DNA of 64,000 nt from Sipunculus nudus (Eukaryota > Annelida > Sipuncula > Golfingiida > Sipunculidae). The notes under the pieces were generated by a model. The model had not been told where the DNA came from and ran no database searches. It was given only the letters and a program-made list of their open reading frames with translations. The stretch covers positions 50,846,624 to 50,910,623 of the forward strand of contig CM049308.1 of the NCBI GenBank assembly GCA_026874595.1, given 5' to 3'. The translations under genes were made by a program, and so were the position numbers. Shown here piece after piece: positions 22,527-35,101 of this stretch; position 1 is the stretch's first letter, and each line of letters starts with the position of its first letter.

Positions 22527-25500
22527 TCAAGCAGCATCCAGTTCATCCGCGGGTCTTGTTTCTGTAGCGACATCTGGTGGGCGGCGTCTTATGTATCTGT
22601 TGATCAAGGTTATGACAGTCAGCAGGACTGGCCCAAAACATATCAGCGCCCCTCCACCGTAAAAACCGTAGGTGTATGAGCCCGTTGAATCCTTTATGTA
22701 CCCTGGAACAATGACACGGAAATTTAGTCACGGAAAACAAGCCTATCGTTTGTATATAAATTTCGAGAAAATTCTCAAACGCATATTTTCCAAGATGACG
22801 GCAATGTTAAGGAAATAAATAAAGAGGATATATACTGGCGGACATGAATGACCTAAACATGCAAGTGTCTTGTTCTCCAACAATATTCAAGTGTTAACCC
22901 TACTATATTTCATAAATATTTATCTGCTTTTATTAACAAAATAAAAGTAAATCGCGACAAGACTTGATACTAACCAGCATCTTGTGTCCGAATGAGGACC
23001 TTTATTGTAAAAGTAATACAGAAAAAGAGCATGAAAGCAACAGTCAATTAAAGAATTTCGTACTTTGACATTCTCTCGGAACGTATCCTTATCGGGTGTT
23101 CTTTTCTATTTATATAATTTTATTCAAATCAAAATATCCAATCTCCACACAAAGTAAACAGCATATCATACATAAACTGAATCCTACCAGATATGTTGTC
23201 TGTCAAAAAAATATATATATACATATAAAAACACCTGCATAAACTCTTATGATTCACCAGACCATCCAGTCAACCTTTCTTTTACATATCTACATAATTA
23301 ATAATCCTCCTTATCGGTTGTTATGTTCTGTAGCAGAAATAAGATTTCATCGTATTCCGTGATTCATTTCTACAGCGAATGTATCCCCGTTACAAGGATG
23401 GTGAGAGTTTTTAAGCTTTGGTACCATGAAATGTTCAGTAGGCTCATGCACTTTAAGAAAGCAAGTTGCGATAAAAAAAGTGATTGTTAAGATTTGCGTC
23501 AATTAATTTAATAAACAAGTGAATGTCAAGACAAAAGATCTGGCACTGTTGAAATCAAAATCATTTGCATCTGCTTAACCTATTTTTTGCACAACTAAAT
23601 GTTAGCGGATGAACTAACAAGAGACCATATATGAAGCTCAATCTAGACGGCTCATGCTGTAAGTTTCACTTATTGCCGAGGTATTGTGAGGTATTGTGAG
23701 GTATTGTGAGGTTTTGTGAGGTCACTTTCGTAATTTGCATATCAAACTAATCTGTGCCCTTTCCCCATCGTGTAAGATATCGTTCACAAAATTTGAACTT
23801 GTACGATTTCTGGCAAAGTATGTATATAATGCTTCTTAAACCTATTAATGACAAATTAATAGCGTATACATGCACATAATTTCACTTTGTATTATGAAGA
23901 ATTTACAATCACAGCCGCCTAGTTATTTTATTTTTTAGACTGCTACAAAAACAAGAAGAATTCCACAGAGTGGTAATTCCGTTCATATACTCCTACTTAT
24001 TATGTGATCATGTCTTATTGTATCCGCCAAAACAGAGTTTTGCGGATACTATGTTTTCAGCCCACCGCCGCCGCCGCCGCCGCGTAGGTGTCCGGAGAAC
24101 TCCTCCGTAACCGCTGGGCGGAATTTTCCGAAACCTGGGATTATGTTCGGGTCACATGTGAACTGCTGCGGCCCGATTTTGTTTTGACCTCTGACCTTTC
24201 CTCTGCGCTCTGCGTCCGTTTGTGCGTCTGTTTCCACACATAAACCCACATATCTCGGGAACCGTTTGACGGATCAGGAAAATTTCTTTGCACAAATGTA
24301 GCCCTTGGAGAGCTTTATAACATAAACAAATAATGGTGGCGCCACCTGTAACCATATTTGCACAGTGTCCATCTGTTCGTCTGCCTTGGGTTAAAATCCC
24401 TCATATCTCTGCAGTGATTTGACTAATTCACCTGAAAGTCGGCATGCGTATACATCCTGGATAGCTTTTCTGATTTTATGACAGGTGGCGCCACCTACAT
24501 TCACGTTTACGCTGCAGACATCCAAGCTCATATCTCGGGAACCGTTTGACCGATTGGGCCAAAATTTTGCATGTGTATAGATCTCACATAGCTTTTTATC
24601 ATACGCAAAACTGGTGGCGCCACCTGCAGCCATTTTTGCACAGCTCCCGTCTGTTTGTTTGCCATGGGATAAAATCACTCATATCTCGCCAGTGGTTTGA
24701 CATATCTGCCTAAAATTTTGCAGGTTTATACATACCCGACAGCTCTCTTGATTTTATGACAGGTGGCGCCACCCGCATTCTTGTTTATGCAGCAGACATC
24801 CAAGCTCATATCTTGGGAACCGTTTGACCGATTGGGCCAAAGTTTTGCATGTGTATAGTTCTCACATAGTTCTTTATCATACGCAAAACTGGTGGCGCCA
24901 CCTTCAACCATTTTTGCACAGCGTCCATCTGTTTGTCTGCCACGGGCTAAAATCACTCATAAACATGTAGTGGTTTGACTTATCTGCCTCAAATTTTGCA
25001 TATGTATACAACTTGGACGGCTTTCTGGATTTTGTGGTAGGTGGCGCAACCTACATACACCATTTGGCTGCAGACATCCATGCTAATATGCAACACTTCA
25101 CTCTGTTTCCCCTTGCCACTCAATCCATGCCTCACTTCACCCGTTTCACTCTGATATAGGCGGATACACGTAGTCGCTTGTCGACTACCCGTATTCTAGT
25201 TTTTCATTGTTTATAGAATGCAAGTGAAATTCTATTCGACAGTTTGTGCTCGCACGCAGTCTTCATGTAATGTCTCATCGATAAAAAGTGTCTCCTTAAT
25301 CCTGGGATGGTTTTAAGGTTGTCTCATTCCAAGACGCTTTATTCCGATTCGCTCTGCATGCTGTTCTACATCAACGTCTTGAGATTGACACTTATGAAAA
25401 GGCCGTGTAAGATTACAAACAGAAGACCCCTTTTGAATCGTGTGACTTTTAGCGGTATCAACATAAGTTAATTACTTTTTCGTTGTATATGAATGTTTTA

Positions 25501-28088
25501 TGTAACATCTGAAAAGCTGTAGTACCAATGTAATGCTCAAGTGAAATGTCCCACAGTCCTTTGCAATGAACACTAGACTTGACCCCTCTTTGATCTTACC
25601 GCTGTTGGATTAGGAAAAGCGGGCGTTAATATCGTATCGAGCTGGGTACCAGTCTATTCACGTCCGCTCACTACAAGCGGATCAAGTTTGTTGTTTAAAT
25701 CACGGCGGACTTACAAGTTCGTTAGAGAATAATTATTTTAATAAAATATTTAGGTAAGAACATGTTAATGTTGCCAGAAAGAATCATTATCTTCCAAAGA
25801 CACAAACGGAAGTATTTTGATGTGCATAATTAGCACTTATTTTTTAGTACCTTCTACCATTTCACCATAACATGGCACAGGTCATTCCCACAACTGTGAA
25901 CGGAGTATCACAGTTGTAGATTCCGTAAAAGGATTCAGATAATAACTGTTATATAATAATAATTTGCAGTAATGTCGGCGTGTATTTCTACATTTATGAA
26001 CTCTTTCCTTACGGTAAAGCACATGAAACCGGTGCAAAAAAAGAACGGATGTTTTGGTTACATCTCTTACCTCCAATCAGTGGTCCGATGGTGGCAGGAA
26101 TTGCTTGTACTGGACCGAGCACGCTGAGAGCTTCCGGGACCCGATCTGCTCCAACAAGATCAGCAAGCACGGTGATAAACTGTGACGAACATCCTGCCAC
26201 AGCGAGGTTAAATATACACCAAACAACAGAAAAAGACGGGAAATCTGACGTTACCGGAAGTAGTACCGTAAACACGCCTGAAAACAAGACCCATGCCTGC
26301 TGCAGCCCAAGACGGTGATTTTGAAAGAATTTCAAGTCAAATATGGGACCTGACATTAATCTCCCAATCAGGGAAACCCCACTTGCAACAGAAACCAACA
26401 GTGCTGTCTCAATTGGCTTTAAGCCCTTTTCCGTTGCTAAACCAGCAAAGAATGTAGTTGCTAATGAAAGTCCTGCACATGTAGTGGAGATAAAAACGCA
26501 AAAGAACAAAAAGAAAGGATCACTGAGGAACTGACAGGTGTGTCGTAATTTGCTGAGATAGCGTTGGATGCGCTCTCGTGAGGATGTCTGTTCTCCTTTC
26601 CCCATTTCTTCCTCAGTCATGGATTCCTTTATCCGCCTGGGTGACGAAAGATTATTGGTTGAGTTTTCTGTGTTTACTGTAGTATCTTCTACGGAGAGAG
26701 CTTCACTCTCCTTATCTAATTTGTTTTGACGGTGGTCACTGTTAGTGTTAGCTTTTCTGATTGGTCGCAAGAGGGCTCCAGCTACCACCAAGTTCAGAGA
26801 GATAGCGCTGAGTATAAGAAGCATGCCCGTGTAGCCATAGGTGTCAAACAGAACTTGTATTAGTGGCGCGAATGCCATCCCTCCCAGCGGGCCACCCGCA
26901 GAAAACACCGCCATAGCACGTGCACGTTTCTTTGCGAAGGACTGTGCCACCGTTATACTCGGGCTGTCCACGGTGAAGGCCGTGCCTAATGCTAGAAAAA
27001 AGATGGTTTGTTTGCTTTATTATAATTATACTACAGAACATTCAAATATGAATCCTAGGTTTTAAAGGTATTAAGTTTATTAATCTACGGACAAAGCACT
27101 TGCATCACAAAATATTGGTTGCGTTTGCTGTTATTAAAAAAAAAACTGCAAACATGCGCCAGAGCCTTTTGGGGATAATTTAAATTATATGCTGTGAAGT
27201 GGATAAATATATTATTATATTCCAATTCTTAATAGATGGAATAACCAGGCATATTCAGCGCCCGGCACATTTTTGACCAACTGATGTTACAAATGATAGA
27301 AACCACGCTGCTCACCGTCAATTACGCCGAATGAGATGTAAACATAGGCGATACTGGGGGTGAAGGCTGTCATCAAAATACCCACAAACTTGAGCATTCC
27401 ACCAATCATCACAACCAGTCTGCCACCGTACCTCTTAGTAAGCAGGGAGGGAATGAAACCTGAAACATACGGGTTCTAGGTGTGAGTGTGAGCATTGAAC
27501 TTTAACTTAACAGGGAAAATAGGGCAAAACCAATAAATGTATCAGTTTTATACTGCTTCGTTCCCGTCCGCGTTTAAAAAAAAAAAAAAAAAACTGATTA
27601 TATTTACCTTATTAATCAACTCTCCACCTTTCAGAGTTATTGTGTTTCAGGTTATATTGTATGTGTACACACATGCGGTCATTGCGGTGTATGGACATTA
27701 ACAAGGTTATCTACAATTTCGGGTCCATAAAGGATCTCTAAAAAATCTAAAAATAAGAATCTGTGTTCTCTTATATATTCTCGACGGGAACATCACCCGA
27801 AATGAATCTTCGTCCGACATTTTAAAGATATGTGCTGATTCGCAAATTTCTTTACACGACATTCGAAATAAATTTATTTAAATTGTGAATAACAGCAATA
27901 CTTAGATTCCAGCCAATAAACATGGATACAGAAAACACCCAGGCCGTTGCTGTCTTCGACTGTCCAAATTTCTCTACGAGACGCTCGTAGATAATCGTTC
28001 CACTTCGGAAAAGTCCGCCATTCACGAATGAACTAGTGACTCCACCCAACATCACCATGACAGCACCGATTTTATCTGGTGTTTCCAT
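22527..28088 (-). CDS. SLC16-like (monocarboxylate-type) transporter, unit 1, complete, 475 aa
   Basis: Exons on the minus strand are 28088..27902, 27459..27316, 26991..26071 and 22702..22527 (stop TGA at 22529-22527). They total 1428 bp with no internal stop, and all introns are phase 1 GT-AG. The ATG was chosen because it aligns with the start in units 4 and 5 (exon 1 = 187 bp in each). A cag acceptor at 28124-28122 suggests a 5' untranslated exon further upstream. Exon 1 gives membrane segments 1-2 with FRSG aligned to the FPK(S/A) region of MCT1. Exon 3 carries SFAKKRARAMAVFSAGGPLGG, the family segment-5 motif. It also has a hydrophilic central loop (about 190-255) and segments 7-11, with Arg321 in segment 8 but Ser317 where MCT1 has its key Asp. 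Exon 4 gives segment 12 and a short tail. The family moves lactate/pyruvate-like or related solutes across the plasma membrane; the substrate is unknown here. Intron 3 (3.4 kb) houses Helitron-like copy H3. Confidence 0.87.
23678..23722. repeat. Short minisatellite, GAGGTATTGT-type, about four copies
   Basis: Four near-identical 10-bp units lie inside intron 3 of transporter unit 1, the last with T for A. Confidence 0.8.
24023..25199 (+). mobile_element. Helitron-like non-autonomous element, copy H3 (most complete)
   Basis: The 5' end has (TTGTA)TCCGCCAAAAC, forming a hairpin with GTTTTGCGGATA (24021-24048). The 3' end has the 7-bp-stem hairpin GTAGTCG-CTTGT-CGACTAC (25170-25188), then CCGTATT and CTAG ending at 25199, followed by a T-run. 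GTATCCGCC at 24020-24028 recurs as its complement GGCGGATAC at 25159-25167, just inside the 3' hairpin. That asymmetric inverted repeat is described for Helitron2/Helentron-type elements. Internal palindromes GGTGGCGCCACC occur near 24336, 24485, 24615, 24764 and 24893. It lies in intron 3 of transporter unit 1, opposite in direction to that gene's reading. The exact 5' boundary is uncertain because all three copies share TTGTA before TCCGCC. Confidence 0.72.
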
Positions 28089-28440
28089 GGTTATCAGGTT
28101 TTCCTTAAAACTTGTTTTCTTCTGCAAAAAATAATGCTGTTACCTAAATATTCCTGCATTATAGCAGTAAAGCGACACGATGCACTGCAATACCTATAGC
28201 TCTTATCGCCAGAGCAGGCACCCAGATCTTAATAATTCAATGATCACCTTAAAATTTTCAAATCTGATTCTTTGCAGACTACATGATTGAATAAGTTCAT
28301 TCATTATTTATTTCATATTTACATAAATATATTATCTACAAGTCGTCAGATAGCTAACAGGTAAATATATATATGCATTTTGAAATAAATCATTCCATTG
28401 TAATTTCAATCAATTATCCTGTATTCCTTTTTAAATATCC

Positions 28441-29100
28441 TCTATAGAACCTTTGATGAAGGTATTCACGATTCCTCTGTGTCCTAAAGTTAGGTGACTG
28501 ACACTTCACAAAGATATTCACAATTCCTCTGTCCTAAAGATAGATGACTGACACTTCACAGAGAATAACGCGCGTCTTAGTGATGCCTCCTTGTAAATGC
28601 TACACACCGGCACTCGTATTTCGATTACAGTCAATATGTTCATCGTCTCTGCAGTAGGTGTTACAGAAGTATAAATAGTTTGCGGCAGTTTCTTCCGTTA
28701 TACACATGTGAAGATTTTCCATGTTTCACTGGGGTATATGCACTTACGTAACAATGCTAGATGAAGGTACTGCAGGCCATACATGCATTGCGATATGTAT
28801 CATATTATATATATCCCCACTTACCGATCTGTATTTTGATTACCCTTTTCATTACATTCACGACTGTTACTCTTATTCGTCGAAACAGACAATGCGTACT
28901 CTATAAAGATAAGTCCATTCGACTTTGGACGAGGTCACGGGTCTCAGACTGATTATTGTGATATACGAGACTCGTGATGTTGTAGATCGATAAGTCTGTA
29001 TTTCTCTAGCGGTTGTCATTCGTTCCCCCTTCCTTCCTGCGTTATTTCTTTATTTTTGAATAAATAATGTACTTCAGGATAATCTAGAGCCAGAAATAAT
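28441..29100 (-). promoter_or_regulatory. Putative promoter/5' leader of transporter unit 1
   Basis: This upstream segment is similar to the region upstream of unit 4 (57680-58260). Shared stretches include attcac(g/a)attcctctgtgtc near 28464 and 57711, a cctcc(t/c)...acaca segment, and ggataatctagagcc near 29080 against gcataatctcgagcc near 58228. Within it, a unit of about 51 bp starting at 28464 is duplicated at 28515. A 5' untranslated exon probably lies here, since exon 1 of the coding region starts at a splice acceptor. There is no canonical TATA box I would commit to. Confidence 0.35.
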
Positions 29101-29728
29101 TCCCCTTGTTAAGCATATAATACCAGATAGAATGATGGCGTTCTGCTGTTCTCCTGGGGCTGTTTATTTATATAGAATACAATGTCACTCATCATGACCC
29201 TGCATGCTAGAACATTTGACGCTTATGGTTTATTTGTTGATAAACCATGTAGTGTTGAGGAGGGGGAAGTATTATTTCACGTTCACCTCACGGTCTAAAA
29301 AGTCTCTGTTTAACATCCTTCGGGGCTTTATAACATCAGATCACTTATTTTTACATCATCATTTTGGTTGGGCTTTATATTATAAATATATATGGCATTG
29401 GATGGATGTGGGCCCAATCACCTATCTGACCTTTAAAATCTAAAGGTTATCCCTTGGAGCTTTATGGGGTTGTAGGTGGGTGGTGCTTTAAACCATCATG
29501 TGCTCGGTGCAAAATGTTATTAGGTTGGTGAGGCTCCACATATCTTATATATATTCTTCTTAAGTACAACTGAGATTTTGTATACTGTCTCCAGGTAATT
29601 TATTTTAAAGTACCTATCAGGCCAATCGGATGGCCGATTTCCACAAGCCGAGTGTTTCGATTCGTTAAATATAACGTCTCTCATTATGTCGCATTTGTGT
29701 TTTATTTCTTTAAAATATGCTCTTTGCA
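29101..29728. other. Non-coding gap upstream of transporter unit 1
   Basis: No gene is recognised. A 79-codon plus-strand frame (29204-29443) and a 69-codon minus-strand frame (29520-29729) lack family features. It ends at the target duplication of the hAT-type MITE. Confidence 0.35.
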
Positions 29729-29736
29729 AAAGTTAA

Positions 29737-29926
29737 CAGGGGCGTCAATATAGGGGGATAGGGGTATATAGGGGATGGTCAACTATGAAATACACTGAAA
29801 CTTGGTTTAGAATTAACTTATACTGGAAACATAATGCCTTAATTTTTAAAACCTATACTTAATTGTAATATATTTGAAATGTGATTAAGTATATTTGTTT
29901 GAAATGTGAAATACAGACGCTTAAAG

Positions 29927-29984
<58 letters not shown>

Positions 29985-30125
29985 CATATTTATATACATA
30001 TATATATACATATATAATATAAGTATGTATACATATATATATATATATACATATATATAATATAAGAATGTGTGTGTGCGCGAGTCATCCCCCCCCTAAC
30101 CATGGAAGATAAATTGACGCCACTG
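29737..30125. mobile_element. hAT-type MITE with perfect 8-bp target duplication
   Basis: The left end CAGGGGCGTCAATAT and the complement of the right end CAGTGGCGTCAATTT form terminal inverted repeats. The flanks AAAGTTAA (29729-29736) and AAAGTTAA (30126-30133) are an exact 8-bp duplication, as expected for hAT insertion. The interior has a TA microsatellite (about 29932-30060) and no ORF. A related copy is at 59544-59850, sharing ggtttagaattaac(t/c)tatactgg. Confidence 0.88.
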
Positions 30126-30133
30126 AAAGTTAA

Positions 30134-31060
30134 ACATATCAACTGTAGCTTCCTTATTTGAAAGAGTTAAATTAATACGTTTTATATACAATCATTGATA
30201 TTAAGGAAATGCATTTAATTTTTTTGAGAAAATGAAGTAATGCCAAACTTATAAGGATGATCCACATCGAAAAGAAATGAATAGTGGACGCTGTTTAAAT
30301 GTGGTCTTCTAAATATTGATCACATAAACAAGAAACGAACAATATATAAAATGTTCGATCATTGTTTCACCGACCATTGACAGATCAATATGTTAATTAT
30401 TTTCTAGAAAGCAATAAAGCATTAATTATGTCAATGTATATATTCTATGACAAATTTTGGAAAAAAGTAGGCTTAGTCCAATAGTCGCCGATCTTTGGTT
30501 TGGTCGGCATCCTTCAGGCAACACCTTTTTGCTGAATTTGCAAACATGAACCATAAAGTGGATTGCTTTTCTATTTTTTAAATTTTCATCTTAACATCAG
30601 TGACCACTTATCGCTTGACTACGATACCTTCATGTGGGAGGTCAAGGTCAACATGGCTACTGAGTGACAGCCGCTCGAAAGACGTGGTAACATAATTTTG
30701 GAATTTAGACAAAAAATGGCGTCGGTCATCATATAAGGAAGTTTGTACGGACATATCATTACTTCCACGTCAGTCGGAATCCCTAAATAGGCCACAAGAA
30801 GAGACGAGTAAAGCATAAACTTGAAGGTAAATAATTTCACTGTAACTTTTTTGAGCAATTGACCGCCAATTCTCGATGTCAAAATTTGACACACACCTGA
30901 CCATGCAGCCCGTCTCACCTCAGTGAGTTCTTCCATTGAACTGACTGACAATAAGCCTGGGACGTCGGAAAACCCCTCTCTCTATTATAACCATGTCTAC
31001 TTTAAGTCAAATAACGGTCACACCACTCCCCACGGCATTTTCTGATAGACAGCTGTCAGA
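30134..31060. other. Non-coding stretch left of the LINE
   Basis: A 110-codon minus-strand frame (30619-30951, SVSSMEELTEV at its start) has no recognisable domain or splice context. The segment from about 30500 could include the LINE's own 5' region, but I cannot place the LINE's left end. Confidence 0.35.
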
Positions 31061-31089
31061 AATGAACTGGAAAGGGTAATTCGCTAGAT

Positions 31090-31766
31090 CGACTCGAGGT
31101 CAGTGTTGCAAACCTTGATGTTCGAGTGAGTAAAGTAGAAATTTCAATTAAGTCCATTGAAGATCAGTTTAAAGACCTGCAAGATGGCACGAGCTTTCTT
31201 GAGGGACAGGCAGAAATTCAGAAAAATACTGTTGAAGATATTAAGTGCAATTCTGTTAATCAATCAGATATTGGCATTATGATAAGGGAAATTGTTGATA
31301 TTAGCAATAGAATGAGAAGAAAGAACATTGTAATTCATAATGTCCCAGAATGGGTAGAACATGAATACAACGACTTTACGAATTTCGTACAGAAGCTTAC
31401 CTCTGATACTTTTGCACTGGAGGTTGATGGTGAAGAGGCCCAACGTTAAAAAAAAACCACGCACAGACCAGACAAGGGGAAGTCACGTCCAATCATGCAA
31501 GATTTTAAAATGAAGAGCTGAGAGACATGGTTTTGTGGGCAGCCCCAAAGAAACTAATAGACTGTCGCATCAAAGAACAGAAAATATTTGTATCGGACGA
31601 TGTACATCCTGAAACGCGCATTGAACACCAAAAGCTGGTTGAAAAGATGAAAGAATTTTGGGCAAAAGGGTGGTACGCATACATCCCCTGGTCGGTGCCC
31701 AGGGAGTTAAGATACAGACCGGGTGTAAAAGGTTCTGGTGAACCCATGCAGACTTTGATGTTATAA
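31090..31766 (+). pseudogene. LINE ORF1 remnant (coiled coil, RRM-like and C-terminal domains)
   Basis: The first frame (to 31449) shows heptad-spaced hydrophobic residues, then RRKNIVIHNVPE, the start of the RRM-like domain typical of LINE ORF1 proteins. After a frameshift and stop, a second frame (31527-31766) gives the C-terminal domain with LWAAPKKLIDCRIKEQKIFV, VHPETRIEHQKL and a GW(Y)AYI segment. ORF1 proteins bind the element's RNA as trimers. Frame breaks at 31447 and the poly-A-like run after it show it is inactive. Confidence 0.7.
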
Positions 31767-32232
31767 ACAAGGAAGTAATCTGTAACTAAGAGTACATGGT
31801 AACTAACATAATTTCGTTTAACTTCATGGAAGACAGTAGAATGATATATAGTTGAATACGGTTTTCTAAAGCTGCAAGCAGATCTAATGTATGCCAGAAC
31901 AATTTGTTTTGATTTATGTGTTTCGTAAGTGTACTGTTTTCTATATGTCCATAGTCTTATATTTTTTTTTGTGCTGAGATCTGCTTATTATTATGTGAAT
32001 CTACAGAAAGGTTTAACATTCGTATCATAAACCATAAGGTACAGAAGAGTTTTGTACAGATTTATTTGATACGCCTTGCACACTGTCCATGCAAAATGTC
32101 CTGTTTGAGCGATGTTTCATATATGTTACTGTGTACTGTAATTGTATGTTATGCATTATTCTACTGGTGCAACGCAAGGGGTATTGTTGTAAACAACACC
32201 CCAAAAAAAAAAAAAAAAAAAAAAACAAATTA

Positions 32233-33400
32233 TGGGTGACACCAAGAGTGAAGATAAATATTTTTCAGTGAAGTCACTAAACGTACGTGGAATTCGTTAC
32301 AAAAGGAAGCGAAGGAAAATATTTAATTGGTTTATAAAACATAATTGTGGTAAAAGTATTTAAATTTCATTCAAGAATCACACTGCACCAGCGATGTTGA
32401 AAACTAATGGAAGCAGCAATGGAGAGGGGAATCATTTTACTCAAATAACATTAATATGAGTTGTGGAGTAATAATTTCAATTGGTAATAATTTAATTTTA
32501 CAGCGATTGATGTAGTAACAGATAAAAATGGGCGTCTAATTATAAAACACAGTTCGATTCAGGAAAGCCCATTCATTTTATTTAATGTTTATGCTCCAAA
32601 CACGCAACAAGAACAGGTGTCCTTTTTTAAAGATGTAAAGTTGAAGTTGCGCACATTAAAGGACAAACTGGAGGAGTAAACTAATTGAAATCATATGAGG
32701 AGGGAACCATAACCGTGCATTGTCTTTGGCAGACTTAGATATAAACGACAGCCTTGCCTCAAGGTGATATCTGGCGCCTACGTAATCCTCGTAAAAGGAT
32801 GTTTACATGGAGGTCCCTAAACCCGCTTGTTTAAAGACGGCTTGACTTTTTTAGTGTCTCTCAATGTTTAAAGTATGGTAATGTAAACGGAAATTGACCA
32901 AGCTGTAGGGACTGATCATTCTATTATTTCAGTTTTATTTGATACTAGCAAGGGGGAGCCAAGGGGCCCTACATATTAGAGACTGCATAATTCTTTACTC
33001 GAAGACCATGGGTATATTGATAAGTTAAAAGAGCATATAAAAATATGGAAAAATAAATACAGTACTGAGAGTTCAAATTATTATGTATGAGAAAAATGGG
33101 AATTTATTAAATTTTATATTCGCGAATTTTCAATAAAATTTCCCAAGGAAAAGGCCAGAATATTTGAGGAACAATTTCATTAATTAGAAAAAAAGTTGAA
33201 AACATTAGAGCGAAGCCTCAGACCGAGAAATTTGGTAGAATGTGAACAAACAAGGTGTAATATAGTAAAATATTCCGAAAAAATAACAGACGGTATTATC
33301 ATTCGATCAAGAGTTCAAAGGCACGAACAAGGAGAGAGAATCAGCAAATATTTCTTAGGTTTAGGAAACTTAAAAAGACTAAAAGCTCTGTTAGAAAATT
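32233..33400 (+). pseudogene. LINE endonuclease and linker remnant
   Basis: A short frame from ATG at 32233 reads VKSLNVRGIRYKRKRRKIFNW, resembling the N-terminal Asn-containing motif of apurinic-type endonucleases, then LQESHC after a break. Further down, LFNVYAPN (about 32578-32605) fits the family's conserved block. Many stops are present. The 33196-33402 frame is basic and resembles the linker before the reverse transcriptase. Confidence 0.55.
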
Positions 33401-33568
33401 GATGAATGCATCTGGCGCACAAATGACTGACACAGGAGGTATTTTATCCGAAATAAAAAAAGATTTTATTCCGAAAAGTTTACACCTAAGTTAAAAACGA
33501 CAGAAAATGATTGTAAAAATTTTCTTAATAAAATAGAGTTAAAGCGCAAAAATACCGAAAACCTGGCT

Positions 33569-34390
33569 TTGCTGGGTGATTCTATAACAACAGAGGATAT
33601 TAAAAAAGTTTTTAAAAAAAAGTCCAACAATAAAGAGCCCAGAAAAAATGGGTCGTCGAAAGAGTTTATATGTTCCTTTTTTGACGACCTTAGGGAAGAC
33701 CTTGCGGATTGCTTTGATAAATGCTATGAATTAGAAACCCTATCAGTTAGTCAGAGACAGGCTGTCATAACTTTGATTGAAAAAGACGGGAAAGATAACA
33801 GATATGTGAAAAATTGGAGGCCTATTAGTTTAATTTATGTGGATACTAAGATTCTTAGTAATATTTTATCAACTGGACTCCAACCCCTATTATCACAGAT
33901 TAGAGGCAGATATCAATATGCTTTTGTAAAGAGAAGGTACATAAGTGAACCTATTAGATTGCTTTCCGATAATTTATATTATACTAAATGTTATGACCTA
34001 CCTGGGATTATATTCGCAGCAGACTACGAGGCTGCATTCGATTCTTTGGATCATTATTTGATATTTGCAGTACTCCGAAGATATGGTTTCCCTGAATCAT
34101 TTGTAAAATGGGTAAAATTACTTAATACTGACCAGGAAAGTTGTGTTATGAATAACGGGTACTCCACGGGCTATTTCCCAGTGTGTAGAAGCAGCCGCCA
34201 AGGAGACCTACTGGCGCCATATACATTCATCTTAATTATTGAGATATTGGCACAATGAGTCAGAGATGATCACAATATAAGAGGTATAAATATTCATGGT
34301 AAGGAAATAAAATGTGCATTATTTGCAGATGATGCAACTTTTTTCCTACAAGATCCTAAAACCATTGACAGATTAATTACTATATTCAAT
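33569..34390 (+). pseudogene. LINE reverse transcriptase domain, broken
   Basis: The longest open stretch (33569-34256) contains the classic non-LTR RT blocks: NWRPISLI, GRYQYAFVKRRYI (replacing the usual Q-x-A/G-F-x-G-R), FAADYEAAFDSLDH with the first catalytic Asp, and RQGDLLAPYTF. A stop at 34256-34258 is followed in frame by a block ending ALFADDATFF, which has the FADD catalytic pair. Reverse transcriptase copies element RNA at the nicked target. The Pro of RQGDP is replaced by Leu. Confidence 0.8.
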
Positions 34391-35048
34391 GATTTTTAAA
34401 AGTTTTCTTCGCTCTCTCTCTTTCAGCAAAAATCGGAAGTAGCATATATAGGATCAGAAAGGAAAAGCATGTTGAGACTGGCTTTTATAAAAACGTGAAC
34501 TGAACCACTGAAGCACTGAAGATATTGGGAATTTGTTTTACAGTGAGAGTTTGCCTTACGAATTAAATTTTGACAGAGTAGCACGGAAGTTAAAGAATTG
34601 TATATGGAAATCTTAAAATTTATCTTTGTTTGGAAGTTAAATCTTTAGCAGCACAAAAAATTTTGTATGTATGTAATGTATTATCGCCCACTGAAGAGTT
34701 TAAAAATAAGCCAGAATGAATTAAATAATTTCATTTGGAACGGAAGAAAACCTAAAATAAAACCGTGTTCTAATAAATGTAATAGAACATAGTTGAATTA
34801 AATACCCTGATGTACGACTAAAAATCCAGGCCAAGCGTATTACATGGATATATAAATTAAAGAAAGAAATTTCTGAAATAATTATGAATGATATTGGTGG
34901 TTTTGGACAAGTGGGATATAATTTTGATAAAGGTCGTATACCTTTAAATTGCCTCCCTTTTACAAAATTAAATTAATTGAACTGGGCAGATTATTCAACC
35001 GATAAACCCGAAGATATAGACAGGATTTTGCATCAACCTCTTTGGAAC

Positions 35049-35101
35049 AATATATATATATATATATATATAAAAATATATATATATATATATATATATA
35101 C
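35049..35101. repeat. (TA)n microsatellite inside the LINE
   Basis: TA repeats with one short A-rich interruption near 35071-35077. Confidence 0.95.

Noticed and set aside
30619-30951. 110-codon minus-strand frame near the LINE
   Set aside because: No family recognised, and composition and position fit chance or LINE 5' region; kept only as a note.
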